From: Neelides folsomi
Taxonomy: Eukaryota > Arthropoda > Collembola > Neelipleona > Neelidae
Assembly (NCBI GenBank): GCA_034687125.1
Contig: JAQGBZ010000005.1
Coordinates: forward strand, 558,001-622,000
Direction of reading: 5' to 3'
Length of the DNA: 64,000 nucleotides
This document shows, piece by piece, positions 44,301-58,234 of the stretch. The notes below the pieces were generated by a model. It was not told the origin of the DNA and did no database searches. It saw nothing but the letters and a program-made list of their open reading frames with translations. The position numbers and the translations under genes were made by a program. Position 1 is the stretch's first letter, and every line of letters begins with the position of its first letter.

Positions 44301-47300
44301 TCATATTTAGTAACATTTAGGAATAGTAAAAATACATACAAACTCTCCCCATCTCCCTATTTGTATTATTCATGTTCCAGATCTTCTCTCTCTTCTTGAA
44401 TTCTTCAACTTTGATACTTTATTTAATACATCTACAGATATTCCTCCTATGAGTCTTAGACCTATGTCCATCATTCACTTTCTATAGATTCGTAGATACT
44501 CGTATTATTTAACAATGGAAAGACATGGAAAACTATAATCAGTCAAAGGTTAATAAAAATGTAGAAGTAAACAGAACAATAAGGAAACTTATCCATCCGA
44601 ATCCATATTATGCACAAAATGCACAGAGCACTCAACGGATGTTCTTTTCCGTCGTGCGTATGTTGGTGAATGCATCTGTAGTAAACGCCTCATTTGGATT
44701 GGCAGATCATATATTTGTAAATCAGGGTTCTTGGGCTGAAGTTTAATAGTCAAATACAGAAAAACACGAAGAAGGGGGAGATTCACAATGGGCATATAAT
44801 AATACATAATAGAGAAATGAGGAAAATGCAGCTCAGGCGATTCCCATTTGGTGCATCGTATTTCCAAGTTCAGACCTCGTAATTCCTCCCTTTATGATTC
44901 CATTTCCATAAAGGTAAAGGCGTATCCACGAGTCCTCCACCCTCTCCGACGGATTTCCAAGCCTGGCTCATACCAACCCAGGGATCAACTCACTTTCTGA
45001 CTCCCTGACCAGCCGTGGTGATCTGGCCAGACAACGTTTCGTGGATAAGCATAGAAATGTCACTTCCAGACCCCCGTGTGGCGAGGGTGAAAATGAACAA
45101 AAGGAAGGGACGTCTCCTCTTTCACCCGTATTCCTTACACCTAATTAATAGTTACATGGATTCCCTCTTTTCTCCCTCCCAATACTTCCTTTATTTTGGG
45201 ACTCATTTGTCAAAAAATGGCCAAACGAGAGATGAGAAAATATAAGTAAAACGTGACAGCTGGATATCAATGAGCCAAATGCTATTAAAAGCTTGCACAA
45301 TTTCCAACATTGAGTTTAAGTACATTTCTACCATATGAGCCTCTTACTAACAGACTTAACAGACTTGGAATATAAAAAGACATTTAGCCCAAAATTCATG
45401 TTATTGGCATACTATGATGAAACACCTGGTATTATACAAAATAATACTATATCTGTATTTTGTAGTTATACTTATGTAATACGTACATTAAAATATATTT
45501 AAGCGACAAATAATAAAAAGGTTGAATGGGAACAATATCTAAGAAAATGAATGTTCTCAATCGAACTCGACAATACAACGGGTCAATATAGGGCAGAAGG
45601 GGGAGAAAACGAATTGCGTCTCCAATTCCAAGATGGGACAAAGAAATTGAAATCGGAGAGTTAAAAAACTCAGCGGAACAATTATGATATGAAAGATGAA
45701 TTATGTCATAAGGATCTTTTTACCTACCAAGCATATAAAAACTTATATGAACAGTGTATAGTTAATGCATTGGAGGTTCGTGCGGCTTCGTGTGGCAAAT
45801 TGGGACCAATTTCCTCATGGCATCACTCACTCCTTTCTTCTCCCACCACTCCATGCATCACTCACATTCCTTTATTCCCTATCGAGCCCATGAACTCATA
45901 AACTATTGATTCATCTCCTATCAAATCTGATTTCTAAGTTCCACGTGTTCTCACAAAAGGATGATCATCATGAAGTTCAGTTTAGTTCAGAGTTCTCCAA
46001 CATTTTAAAATGCATAGCTTAACTCTGTATTATGTACATTGGTTATTTATGTATAAACTGATGAACATTTGGAGATTTCTACCAGCATCCGGCGGATCAG
46101 ATAAAAAATGAACGGGTAATGAGCCACAAGGAAATTGTAATTTTTATCGATTCAACGAATAAGTCCTGATTTCCCATTCTACCTGTGCACTTGTAGATGC
46201 ATCAGTATAACTTAAAATTATACTGTTGTGAACATACGTACATAGGATTTTAAAGTACAATTTAAGCACCCCCATTGAGAATAGTAATGTTTAGTATTGA
46301 AAGGTAAAAGGACTTTAACAATTAAAATGGTTATATGCTCAAATAGTTAGAGAGCCAAAAGGCGCAATTAAGATTGAGAGTCGGGAAGCTCTAATTGAGA
46401 ACGAGTTTTATACGCTAAAACCTGCTTCCCATATTTGGACATCAATATTTACACACAGAGAGAAACTTTAATTCCTCCTTGCTAATTAAAAATTATTGAA
46501 GTATAAAAACTTTAATTGCTCTCCCATCTTGAATTTTAGGAATTTGAAAATGAGCTCCACAGCGTAAAAATTTGTATCTAAAATGAAATCAATCGCTTCA
46601 ACCACTTTCATTTTATGTTCCACTAATACAAGACATAAAAAGAGTTGAGATAAGAAATAACGAACCATATAAGGAACCTTGATTGGCTCAAAATTTGAAG
46701 AAAATTAGATTTAAGAACAAGATTTGTTCGTTATAGTTATTAGATGAATAGAATGTAATACAAATTGTTAACCTTTTCACCTACGGTCATTCTGTCACGA
46801 ATCTCACGAGAACAACTGAAACAACAATGAGCAAGTGGCGGTAAATTTAAAGTGTCTCAAATCCAACAACTCTCAAACTTCCCAGGCTTCACACGATTGA
46901 GGAAAATTACGATCCTTTCCAATATAATGGTCATGAGCATTATTCCCCCAATGCCGCCCATCAGTTTCCTCATTAAAATTTAAAGTTAGAAGCCAATGGA
47001 AAGGTTTAATGTTCAACTCATCACCCAAGTTGTAATTCACATGGTGGAAGATCTCCACCAAATGTATTTCTTCTGTCTCTTACAATTCCCTTCTACCTTT
47101 TACGATCATTAAGGACGGGGTTGGGATGGCCATTAGCTTTATTTTCACTTTACAGTTTGGTAAACCATGAAATGTATTGACCCCTCAGACGAATGTCGGC
47201 TGTTCTCAAAACTATGAGCTTGAGACTTCCAAGACTTCCAACTTTTACGACTTGCCCTTCAAAAGGATACCTTTCATCAGCAATGGAAAAGAAAAGGGAC

Positions 47301-47767
47301 CTTTATTTTCAAACTTGTAGCCAACTCACTTCGGACCGTTGTTGTGTGTTCGTAAATTATGTGATTTGAGGAATCCTCTCGGAAAATCCAGGGAGAAGTT
47401 TCTGTTAAGGTTCTTTGGGGAGTGTGTTCCTATTCTGACTTGGTGATTGTAGAAGAAACCGCCTTTTTTCATTTTCTTGTTTCTCCTGGTGAGAAAAGTG
47501 ACGCCGAAATGTGCAGAAAGGCACGGGGTGTCCAGTCGGCTCACTTGTGCTTCTTTCTTCACTTCAAAGATCCTCATTCTTCTGACCGGGATTATCTGAA
47601 GATGAATTCAAAACCGTCTCGGAGGGCCCTTTCCCCAAACTCGCCCATATCACATACGTCCCTAAAGAACAGAAAGAGTCGTAAATCAATGATTGGGCAT
47701 TTAAGAGTTCAAGCTTGAGATTGGATTATTTACTATACTAAAATTTACTTAGGTATACCTAATATGT

Positions 47768-47795
47768 ATAGGCATACTACTTTCATTATGCCTAT
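47768..47795. repeat. 9-bp inverted repeat with 10-nt loop
   Basis: ataggcata (47768-47776) and tatgcctat (47787-47795) are exact reverse complements, in an AT-rich stretch. The role is unknown. Confidence 0.65.
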
Positions 47796-50700
47796 TTATT
47801 ATTATATGAATTCCTTTTAAGTAAGCAAGTCCTAAGCTAAATTAATATAAGTACTCTACAAATAATGATAAAGTTCAATATTTATATTCTTCCTTTTCTT
47901 CCTTCATAAATCTTTTTTAAATGGACATTCCTTTATAATTTACCAAATATTTCAATTACTGTTCCTCAAATCGTACAAATTCTTGCTCAAATCTTAAAAC
48001 TGATGTTGACTTGCATAAATCTTTTGAATCACCTGCTCCACGGATTTTATAAAACCTTGTACATACTGATAAACTGATAATAAATACAATATAACCTACA
48101 ATCGTATATTTCTCTGGATGTATGTATGGTAGTATATTAATGGATGCCTGTATTAGAAAGGATGCTTTTAGCTTTTTAAAAATCCATTTTGATTATCTCA
48201 ATATACGCGATTAAATCTTTTATTTTATACATTGGCTTATACACATTATAGTTTGGTAGGATTTAGATTGTGTCCAAAACTCTATTTACAGACTCAATGA
48301 AGTCAATTTTGATGAGATGAACATAGGAATCCCATTAAAAGTAAAATGAACTTTTTAAACAGAGTTCAAAATAGTGATGAATAAAAGGAGCTTTTAGGGG
48401 CATTTGAGGGTTGTATGAGAACAATAAAGTGGGGGAATGGAGTCAATAAATAAGATTAGTAAATGAGGAGATAGAGGGGCGAGGGCGGAGAAGGAAGAAG
48501 TAATTGACACCCATCGATCCCTCGTTTCTTGCCTTGGTCCACCGTTTAGTGGATGGGATTGTTGGAAGCATCCCCTGAAACGACCAAACTCACAGAAGGA
48601 AGAGACAATTGAGGGGACAAAAAGGAAAGTGCAAATTCAATTACCCATTTTGCCCTCCCTCGAATCACATTCCCATTTTATTCGATGTTTAAGGGACGTT
48701 TCATCGGAGGAAGAGTCTTGAGAGGGATCGTTTCTTCATTTTACACCCTCACCCCTCGGCGTGTCTCTCACACTCTCCGAATTTTAAACGGTTCATTACA
48801 CAATTTGAAAAACAACGTGTTCAAGAAGAGAAACCCTGTGCCTTTTTTCCAATTCAATTAACATAGAACCAAATTGAACCAATTGATATGTAAATTGACA
48901 AAATGCTAATTAATGAGAATTTATTAAAATAATTAAAATAATGTTTGCTTATTTACTGTACATTTAATTTTTATTCATTTTTTACTCATTTTTATTTGTA
49001 AATCGATTGATGTTTGTTGGCCTTAATTGAGGAAATATCAAACTTTGATATAAGAAATTGTATACTGATACTTTGGCTAAATAAAAGCTGAAAGCACCAG
49101 CTGGTTGAATCTAAAAAGCTGATATTTTCCCCCAAGGTATAAAAGTGCGTAAAAGGAACATGGTTTCTTAATTCATTTTAAGCAATATATTAACTTTATA
49201 ACTTAACCTTTAAACTTCCTCACTCAACTCGTAACTCAAAAAGAAGCTGTGGAGTCTATCGGCATTACGATCTCGCTCTTCGCATGTGTTTCTAATATCC
49301 TCATAAAATCCCCCCTAAAAAGACGTCAAATTGATTCTCCATTTCTTTCCCCCACTTTCTTCTTTAAGAATTCTTATACTCACTTTTACCAAAACTTCAC
49401 AATATTTTATATAAAAAACTTGTAATACCATATGCAAGAGCTTGGGGTTTAAATCGAAAAAGAGATACATTAAGAATGAGATTAGTTTCCTTAAATAAGC
49501 AATTCAAAATACATTACAATAAACAAGGAAGATTTATTATGGAGCATTATTTCAAACCCATGAAAAATTGGGAAAAAATGAAATAAATGGTAAAACAAGG
49601 AAAATCTAGACAAAAATACAATTCGGGATTTTTATATTTTTTTCTAAAGGTAGGTTTATTGAAAAATCCATAAGGTTTTAAGGTTTTTGTGAGTTCGTTG
49701 TTCCTTGAGAAAAGTAGAAAGCGGCATTAAAGTTCGAGATTCCTCTTTTATTTCTTCTCCACTGTGCGGGTGGAATTCAGAACAATTTTGTGATCTGCAA
49801 ACACTGGATCTGTATTTACTAAATTCCTCCAAGTAAATTATTATGACCTCCCCAACTGCTCAAACTATGGAATTGGGTGAGTGGGGAGAATACGAAGACT
49901 TCTATTATACTTTTCAGAATGGATAACTAATATCCAATATTGCTTTTGTTACGACCTCCATTTGCCCACAGGAGTCAAAAGAAGAGAAATAAAAGTGCAG
50001 AAATGTGTAGCGCTCTTATAAATACTTATTTAACTGATTCTATTATGACAAATAGATATACCAAAATACCAGTAGGTGCACAAATAATATACAGGGATTC
50101 GTTTCATATGAGATTTGACGACATGGTCCCGTGTACGCGTCTTACTTGAATAGTCCCATATTGAAGATATTGTTTATGATACGAATGCGTAGTTTTAATA
50201 TTGCTATATTGGAGTAATAATCTCATATATTGGTATAACAGTATTGCAATGTTATTAAAGATTTCTTGCAATGGAATTTATAGGATTCGCTATTTAATCT
50301 CTTGGTCCCTCCGTTTGTGGAGATGATGGATGTCATAAAGTGAAAAGGAAATTATGGAATTTTATTGACACTTGGATTCCTCTTGGACAAAAGGGAGTCG
50401 GTGAGGTCCGTGGATAATTTAAAGCCATATTGGTCAATTTCCCATTCTATTCACTCGAGAGTGGGTGGTTCCCTTTTGTCTCCTCATCCCACAGCCCAAA
50501 TTCCCCAAAACCCCATTATTCCCTCAAAATAATACGATTGATATAGACGAATGTTGGAAGACCAAGGCTTCATATACTTTTATATGACTCGGTACGGTAA
50601 AGGGATCAACTCTGTAAAAGTCGAATTTAACAACGAGCAAGTGGACAAAGGGAACTGTGGCCGTGGATTTAAAGTCTTTAAATCCTCTCAATTTCTCTAA

Positions 50701-51001
50701 TGGTCCAAAGTTCCTCGAGCAGCCCCCTGGACGGAACAACAATGGACAAAGTTTGATATGAATGGCCCTCAAACCATCAGCACATGCCGGGGCTTTAAAT
50801 CACTTTAATTGAATTTTATCAAATTAACTCTATTTTCAAATACCCATCGATCCTCTGTTTATTCAATGAATTTGGAAACTTTTAATTGGGTTGATTTCTA
50901 ACCGCAAACTATTTCATATTAAATATAACATTCATTCATTTTTTGGCTATCTGTTTGAGCATTTTCATATTTTACATTTTACATATATTGCATTTATTCA
51001 C

Positions 51002-51069
51002 ATTACATAATATAAACTTATTATGTAATAATATCACATACCATAAGTTATACATCATTATGTATAACT
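51002..51069. repeat. two adjacent perfect hairpins
   Basis: The first hairpin has arms attacataata (51002-51012) and tattatgtaat (51019-51029) with a six-base loop. The second has arms agttatacat (51046-51055) and atgtataact (51060-51069) with a four-base loop. Both stems are perfect and only 16 bases separate them. The AT-rich context raises the chance of coincidence for each alone, less so for the pair. Confidence 0.7.
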
Positions 51070-53106
51070 CTACTGATATATTATTCTTTTAGGAAGACGA
51101 AAACTGTCAGATTCTATTTATCATATAGAAAATATAAATTAGAAATTGGAGATAAAAGCTCGAGTTGAGCGCGGAAGGTAACTTCATATTTATTGAATAC
51201 TCAATTTGAGATAAAACTTCGAACCGGGAAAAGATCAACATCCGACTTGAGTTTAAGCCTTTAAGGAAATTGAATTGGAAGAGAAAACACGAAGAAAACT
51301 TCAACAGCCTTAAAACTTTCCCAGTTCAATTTCTTTACAAGTTTAAATATATGAAAACATTACATCATTTATGAAATTTTCCCTTCGCTCTAAATATTTA
51401 TTCATTTATGCTTCTTCAAATTTACATAATTCGAATTGATTAATTAAATTTTTTTATATTAAAAAGATGCTCCAAATTATTTTGAACACTTTTACATTTA
51501 TTTTCTACATAAGCTATTTGAGTTATCAATTGAGAGACGCCGTGAAAAATATTCAGGTTGTGTGTGAACTCTTAAGGGACATCTGCTCCTTTCCCTGCCC
51601 AAACATGTCGAGATGTCAAGGTTTGTTTGAAGAGTGTCGAGGGATGGTAATTGAATTGGGGGTCACCCTCTTTCACATTATTCCATTATCCATTATTAGA
51701 TCATGGAGCATAAGGGCCACCCCTATCAATTCCCTCGGCCTTCCTTAACTTGATTTACATCCCCCTTATTCGCACAACTATGAATTACCAAATTCCTATC
51801 TTATCATTTTATCTTGGGCTTCAAACAACCTCAAATGCACATTAATGTCAATTTTTTATTTTGTATAATTATTACGTTTCCGGTCTCTTTTAATTTATTT
51901 CACATTTTACAACATCTTTCCATTTTACATCCAGTTCAAATTAAATTTTATCCTCAAGCTTGAAACTGGATTTTGTAAGTTTTGTATTTTTAAAATTTTG
52001 TATATTTTTATTATAGATTTACTTTACCTGTGTATGCTGTGCGTATATGCGGAAAGGGATAAGGATAAAGAAGATTTGAGGCTCAAGAATTCACCAACTT
52101 TGTATGAATTATTGATGAGCTGGTGAGCGGAGAGACGATAAGGAATTGATACATATGGAAGCATAAAAGGTAGAGGAGAATTTCGTTTTCATCGAAACTC
52201 AATTCTTTTCTGATGGTGATGCGATGGGGGTCGTCGAGGGTTGAGAAATAAAGGATTATAATGCTTAGATCATATTGTATAATAAAATGGATTCCTTCTC
52301 ATACTTGGATCCAATGTATATAGTAAATATGGTACTTTTATCTCTCCTTCGCAGCACCCATTTTCTTCGCTTTAATTGGCCACAAATCCAGTGATCTTGG
52401 AGAAGTTTGGCCCATAAGGGACAAAACCTCAAAGATGGTCAGCCGCTAATCTTATAAGCTCCGTTATGCTTCAAATCATTTTATAATGTTCTAATTCCTT
52501 AAGTTTTCATAAAATTAAGATTTTATTAGGTATTAAAATATGTAACTCATCTTTTATGTTATAATAGGTGTGCTATCTCAGAAATATTGATATTTATAAA
52601 TATACATATTTTAATAGAAAGACCAAATCTTAAATTATATTTTTGAACAATATCATTTATATTAATTGCTCTGTTTTTAATGGCATTAATAATTTTGAAA
52701 ACACAAGAAAAATATGCAAGACAAATGACGCATGTACTCTAAATATGCGCATCCCTAGATATAGAGGATTACAGGATTAATTAATTAGATTAATTACACA
52801 TAAAGACATCCAAAGTTTTTGCTTACGTGGAAAACAAGATAATAATGATCATAAAATGGTCTTATTAATTGACTAATTGCCCTATTTTGCTCAATTCACT
52901 TGTTTTCTAATTGATTATTGAATAAGCGTAGTTTAATGTTTCTGCCTTATATTTACGATTTGAAAGAATACCAATTACAAATTCGGTGAATTTGGTACTT
53001 AATTATACTTAAAATGTTTAAATATTTGCATTTAACAGACCCATTAACTCCCATTAATAAATAATAAATTATTAATTTCGTATGCCAAATGCAAACAAAA
53101 ATTTAC

Positions 53107-53142
53107 TATATAAAGTGGAGTTTTTTGTCAGTTAATTCACAC
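53107..53142 (+). promoter_or_regulatory. core promoter of the cathepsin gene
   Basis: A TATATAAA box lies at 53107-53114. Two possible start sites follow: a TCAGTT that resembles the arthropod initiator, with its A at 53130 (23 bases from the box), and TTCACAC with its A at 53139 (32 bases, the more usual distance). Either gives a 5' leader of only about 20-35 bases before the start codon at 53162. The assignment is from sequence pattern only. Confidence 0.6.
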
Positions 53143-53161
53143 TCTGGAACTGAGTTTCATC

Positions 53162-54781
<1,620 letters not shown>

Positions 54782-54858
54782 ATATATTAAATCGTTAACT
54801 TCTGTACTAATAACTAATAATATATTCGAAATTATATCAAAAATGACAAATATTAAAG

Positions 54859-54864
54859 AATAAA
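54859..54864 (+). terminator. poly(A) signal of the cathepsin gene
   Basis: A canonical AATAAA lies 78 bases after the stop codon, as expected for a short animal 3' untranslated region. Confidence 0.65.
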
Positions 54865-54959
54865 GTACATGATGAGCATTATAATTAAAACGTTCATTTC
54901 ATTATTTATTACGATAAATATTTAAATATTAATATTCCAATTTTTGCAAACATAATATA

Positions 54960-54982
54960 CTGCCCAAAAAGTCCATTCATCT
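54960..54982 (+). repeat. left terminal inverted repeat of the mariner copy
   Basis: Begins ctgcccaaaaagtcc immediately after a TA. It pairs with 56085-56107 at 19 of 23 positions. Confidence 0.88.
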
Positions 54983-55042
54983 ATGTATATTGTATATGAA
55001 AATGCTAAATGATGAGATACGATAATTTTATAATTAGTTTAG

Positions 55043-56041
55043 GCAAAATGGTCACACAGATACCGAAATGGCCATTTAAGTATTGTTGACGGTCATCGTG
55101 AAGGAAGACCGTCTTCGATTGTAATACCTGATAAAATAAAAATGATCGAACAAATTGTCGAACAACAAAGGGTGAAAACCAGAGAAATTGGGACAATTCT
55201 TGGAATTTCAAAAGGAAGTGTTCAAACAATTCTTCATAAACATCTTGGCTTGAAAAGGTACTATGTAATAGTTTTATAAGGTATTAATTGAGTCATTATA
55301 GGCTAATTCAAAATGGGTCCCAAATACCCTTAGTGCCATTCAAAAACAGAAGAGAATTGACGCTTCCAGACAGAATCTTCAACTTCTTGCAGATCCCAAT
55401 GAAGATGAATTCTTCAAATATCTCATCACCGGAGATGAAACCTGGGTTCATCTTTATGATCCTTCAACAAAAGGAGAATCAAAGAAGTGGAAACACTTGA
55501 AATCTCCAAGATCAAGAATTGCCAAAAAAGCATTTAAGGGAGAGAAAGTGATGGCAACGGTGTTTTGGGATAAAAGGGGGATTATCCTTACTGAGCTTTT
55601 ATCACAAAAACAGAAAAAGGATAAAGATGGTCAGAGGGATGACACAATTGACCACAAGAAGTATTTAAAAACTCTCATCAATTTGCGAACTGCCCTCATT
55701 CAGAAGAGAAGAGCCCGACTTTTGAAGGAACACGGTGTTCTCCACGATAATGCGACACCCCACAAAGCCCTCCCAGTTAAAAATAAACTTATCGCATTCA
55801 AATTTCACGAATTAATCCATCCACCTAATAGTCCTGATTTGGCTCCTAGCGACTATTATCTGTTTGTTTAAAACGTCACCTAAGGGGAAAAGTGTTTAAA
55901 AGTGAAGAAGAGGTCAAAGATGCAGTTATTGCTTACTTTGACTCTTTAGACAGGAATTTTTTTAAAAAGGGGATCAGGGAACTTAAATGGAGATGGGAAG
56001 AATGTATTAGACTAAATGGAGATTGCATAATACGTGAATAA
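55043..56041 (+). pseudogene. mariner transposase, disabled
   Basis: Homology begins just after an in-frame TAG at 55040-55042; roughly the first 40 codons of a normal transposase are missing. The segment to 55264 holds the GRPS motif and a helix-turn-helix region (REIGTILGISKGS). A 37-bp frame-breaking interruption (55265-55301) follows, which starts GT and ends AG. The next block, from 55302, carries WVPN, the first Asp in GDETW (55434), the second in HDNA (55746) and the third in SPDLAPSD (55851). The second and third are 34 residues apart, the DD34D signature of mariner. At about 55866 the frame shifts again; the C-terminal part continues in another frame to the stop at 56039-56041. The catalytic residues survive but the protein does not. 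Confidence 0.9.
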
Positions 56042-56084
56042 ACTAATGATTTCCAAAAAAATCATGTTTTTCACTTTAACACTC

Positions 56085-56107
56085 AAATGAACGGACTTAT
56101 TGGGCAA
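56085..56107 (-). repeat. right terminal inverted repeat of the mariner copy
   Basis: Read on the minus strand it begins ttgcccaataagtcc, matching the left end at 19 of 23 positions, and it is followed by TA. Confidence 0.88.
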
Positions 56108-58234
56108 TATATTAGTTCCAATATACTTTATGTTAGTACGGCATATCCGATATTTTTACTCATATAACTATTTTCTTCATAATATTCTTAAATAGAATAA
56201 AATCTTTGCGACAAGTGACAGGTTGAGAAAATGAAAGGTTTTGATATTTGAAAGGTGGAAAGTTGAAAAGGTCCGTTTGAGAAAGAGGGAAGATTTATTG
56301 AAAAATGTTCTTGACATTGAAGTTGCCAATCTTTTGCCTTGAGGAAATCAAGAGAGATTCAAGTCCATTTGATTTGATGTCTTTCTGATGTCTGAATGAG
56401 GACCGGAGGATGTTGAGGGAAGTTGGTAGAAATTGCATTGGAAGTCCCCTTCTTCTGAACGAACCTCGAAATGAGTTTGTTCTCTCCGTATTTATTTTAT
56501 TTCTTTGGGCGCCAGGCTGGTTGAGTGAAAGGATCAGGGCAGGAGGCACTTTATTAACTTTTCTTATGTCAACATCATAGCCAATTTCCTCCGTCCACCC
56601 TCCCCAAGAACATCGCTCGAGATCCCAGTGACGATAATCATAAAACTCCCGCCGCCTTCATCAGCACAACATTTCCTCCACCGCACTCCCCGCATAAAAA
56701 CACGACCCTTGTTCATATTATTATAACTATATAAACATCTACGATTCAGACTACATTCTTATATTATGCATTTTTATCTCTTGTCCCCCAATTTACACAC
56801 GTTTTCTACAAAGTTCCCTCAAAGCTTCATTTCCGCTTTCCCCTTTTCTAAATGTGTGTGAACTTAAAATTTACTTTATCGATAAGTTCTTTTAGAAAAC
56901 ATGCGTTTTATACATAGTTTAAAATTTCAAAAAACCTCTGCATTCATAAAAATATCCAGATAGCAAGGAATGAATATATTCAAGATTTTTTTAAAAAATG
57001 CCACATAGAATCTTTCTTACTTTGATTTAAGGACTCATTCCAGTAGGGGATTTATAAGTATCTACATAACATAAGTCTTCGTCCAACATGTCTCTCTCCA
57101 AATTACAAGATTTTTACGAATTTGGCTTCAACCTCTGATTCAAAATCATCTGAGTCAAATTTATGTATCAAATATTTCTATTTTACATCCTGATGATGGA
57201 TATAAGATGCCGTAACGAAGAAATGAGCTTTTATTCTAATTTTATCCCAACCTTAACTATTAAAAGATGTGCTAATAACGCGAATTAATATTTATGTAAA
57301 GCTGGTGGAAAACATTTTAATAAAAGATTCGCGTATCATAATTACATTTGTAAAAGGTTTATTATAAATACACAATTTTAGGCTTCACTTCAATGAAATC
57401 AAAAACTGAATCTTGGGCCTGAAATATTTTAATATTCTAATGGCGAATCTAATGCCATTTTTAATTCATATGGGACGGCACTGGGGAAGGAAATGATGGG
57501 ATTTGAATATTCTCAATTTGTCATTCGGATCTTGTGGAGATGACAAGAGGGAGAAGGAGATTAATTCGAGATTGTATTTTTGTTTTCCTGCTCTTGAGCG
57601 AGAGATCTCTGGAATGAGGAATGAGGTGGAGGTGACTCCACGAATGGATCAAGGAATAATAAGAGATAGCTGAAGAGATGAGGAATTCATTTCCTCCTAT
57701 TATTAAAAGACGGGTTCCTTCGGTTGAGATTGAAAATGGTTTTCGCGAAACGTGATTTATCTCTCAAGTAGAAATTCCGGACAAGAGCTGCATCCATGAT
57801 GGACTTTTCAAAATAAATAGAGTTAATTTCATCCCAGGGGGAAATGCTTCAAAGGACCAAACCTTATCGCTATTCCAAGAGACTCGGAAGTCAAACTGGA
57901 GTCAATGTCTTCATTGGATTGCAAATATTCCCAATTCTCAGAGAAACACCTGTGGAAAAAAACTACAAAAGGATAATTTCATATTCATGACTTAAAAATT
58001 TAATTAAGTTAATTAGGGTAAATTATTTATTTGTATTTTAACGTATTAATTAATATTAAAATAGAATGTTTAATTGGAATTAATAGAGAAAAATTGTTTT
58101 ATATATCAGTTTTAAATCTCTACATTAAGATATTTATTAAATCTCAATTCAATTTAAATTTTCAAGTATTTAATACATTGTATGGTAGTTTTATTGTAAT
58201 TTATAAGTATTAGTAAATTTAGTTAATCTCCAAT
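56108..58234. other. intergenic: no gene recognised
   Basis: Lies between the mariner element and the Tim22-like gene. The short frames, such as 56295-56549 on minus, match nothing. The last 250 bases before the next gene (about 57970-58230) are very AT-rich, and no clear TATA/initiator pair stands out. Confidence 0.6.

Larger units (their letters stand above)
30077..53106. other. gene desert, last part: no gene recognised
   Basis: No gene is supported. The longest frames (38546-38908 on plus, 120 codons; 38590-38997 on minus, 135 codons) overlap on opposite strands and match nothing I know. AT-rich stretches occur at about 47740-48260, 48790-49680, 50880-51510 and 52480-53100. Palindromes at 41351-41366, 47768-47795 and 51002-51069 are listed separately. 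Confidence 0.6.
54960..56107 (+). mobile_element. degenerate mariner transposon (Tc1/mariner superfamily)
   Basis: A cut-and-paste DNA transposon about 1.15 kb long, shorter than the usual 1.3 kb. The ends are inverted repeats: 54960-54982 and 56085-56107 match at 19 of 23 positions as reverse complements (ends read YTGCCCAAWAAGTCC). Each end is flanked by TA (54958-54959 and 56108-56109), the target duplication of this superfamily. The interior holds a broken transposase on the plus strand. Because the N-terminal coding part is missing and the frame is interrupted, this copy cannot make its own transposase, but its ends might still be recognised by a related one. It inserted about 95 bases past the cathepsin poly(A) signal. 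Confidence 0.92.

Noticed and set aside
51467-51748. Frame with an apparent hydrophobic start and several cysteines (possible secreted peptide)
   Set aside because: The cysteine spacing fits no family I know and the hydrophobic run follows from AT-rich DNA; no promoter or splice support.
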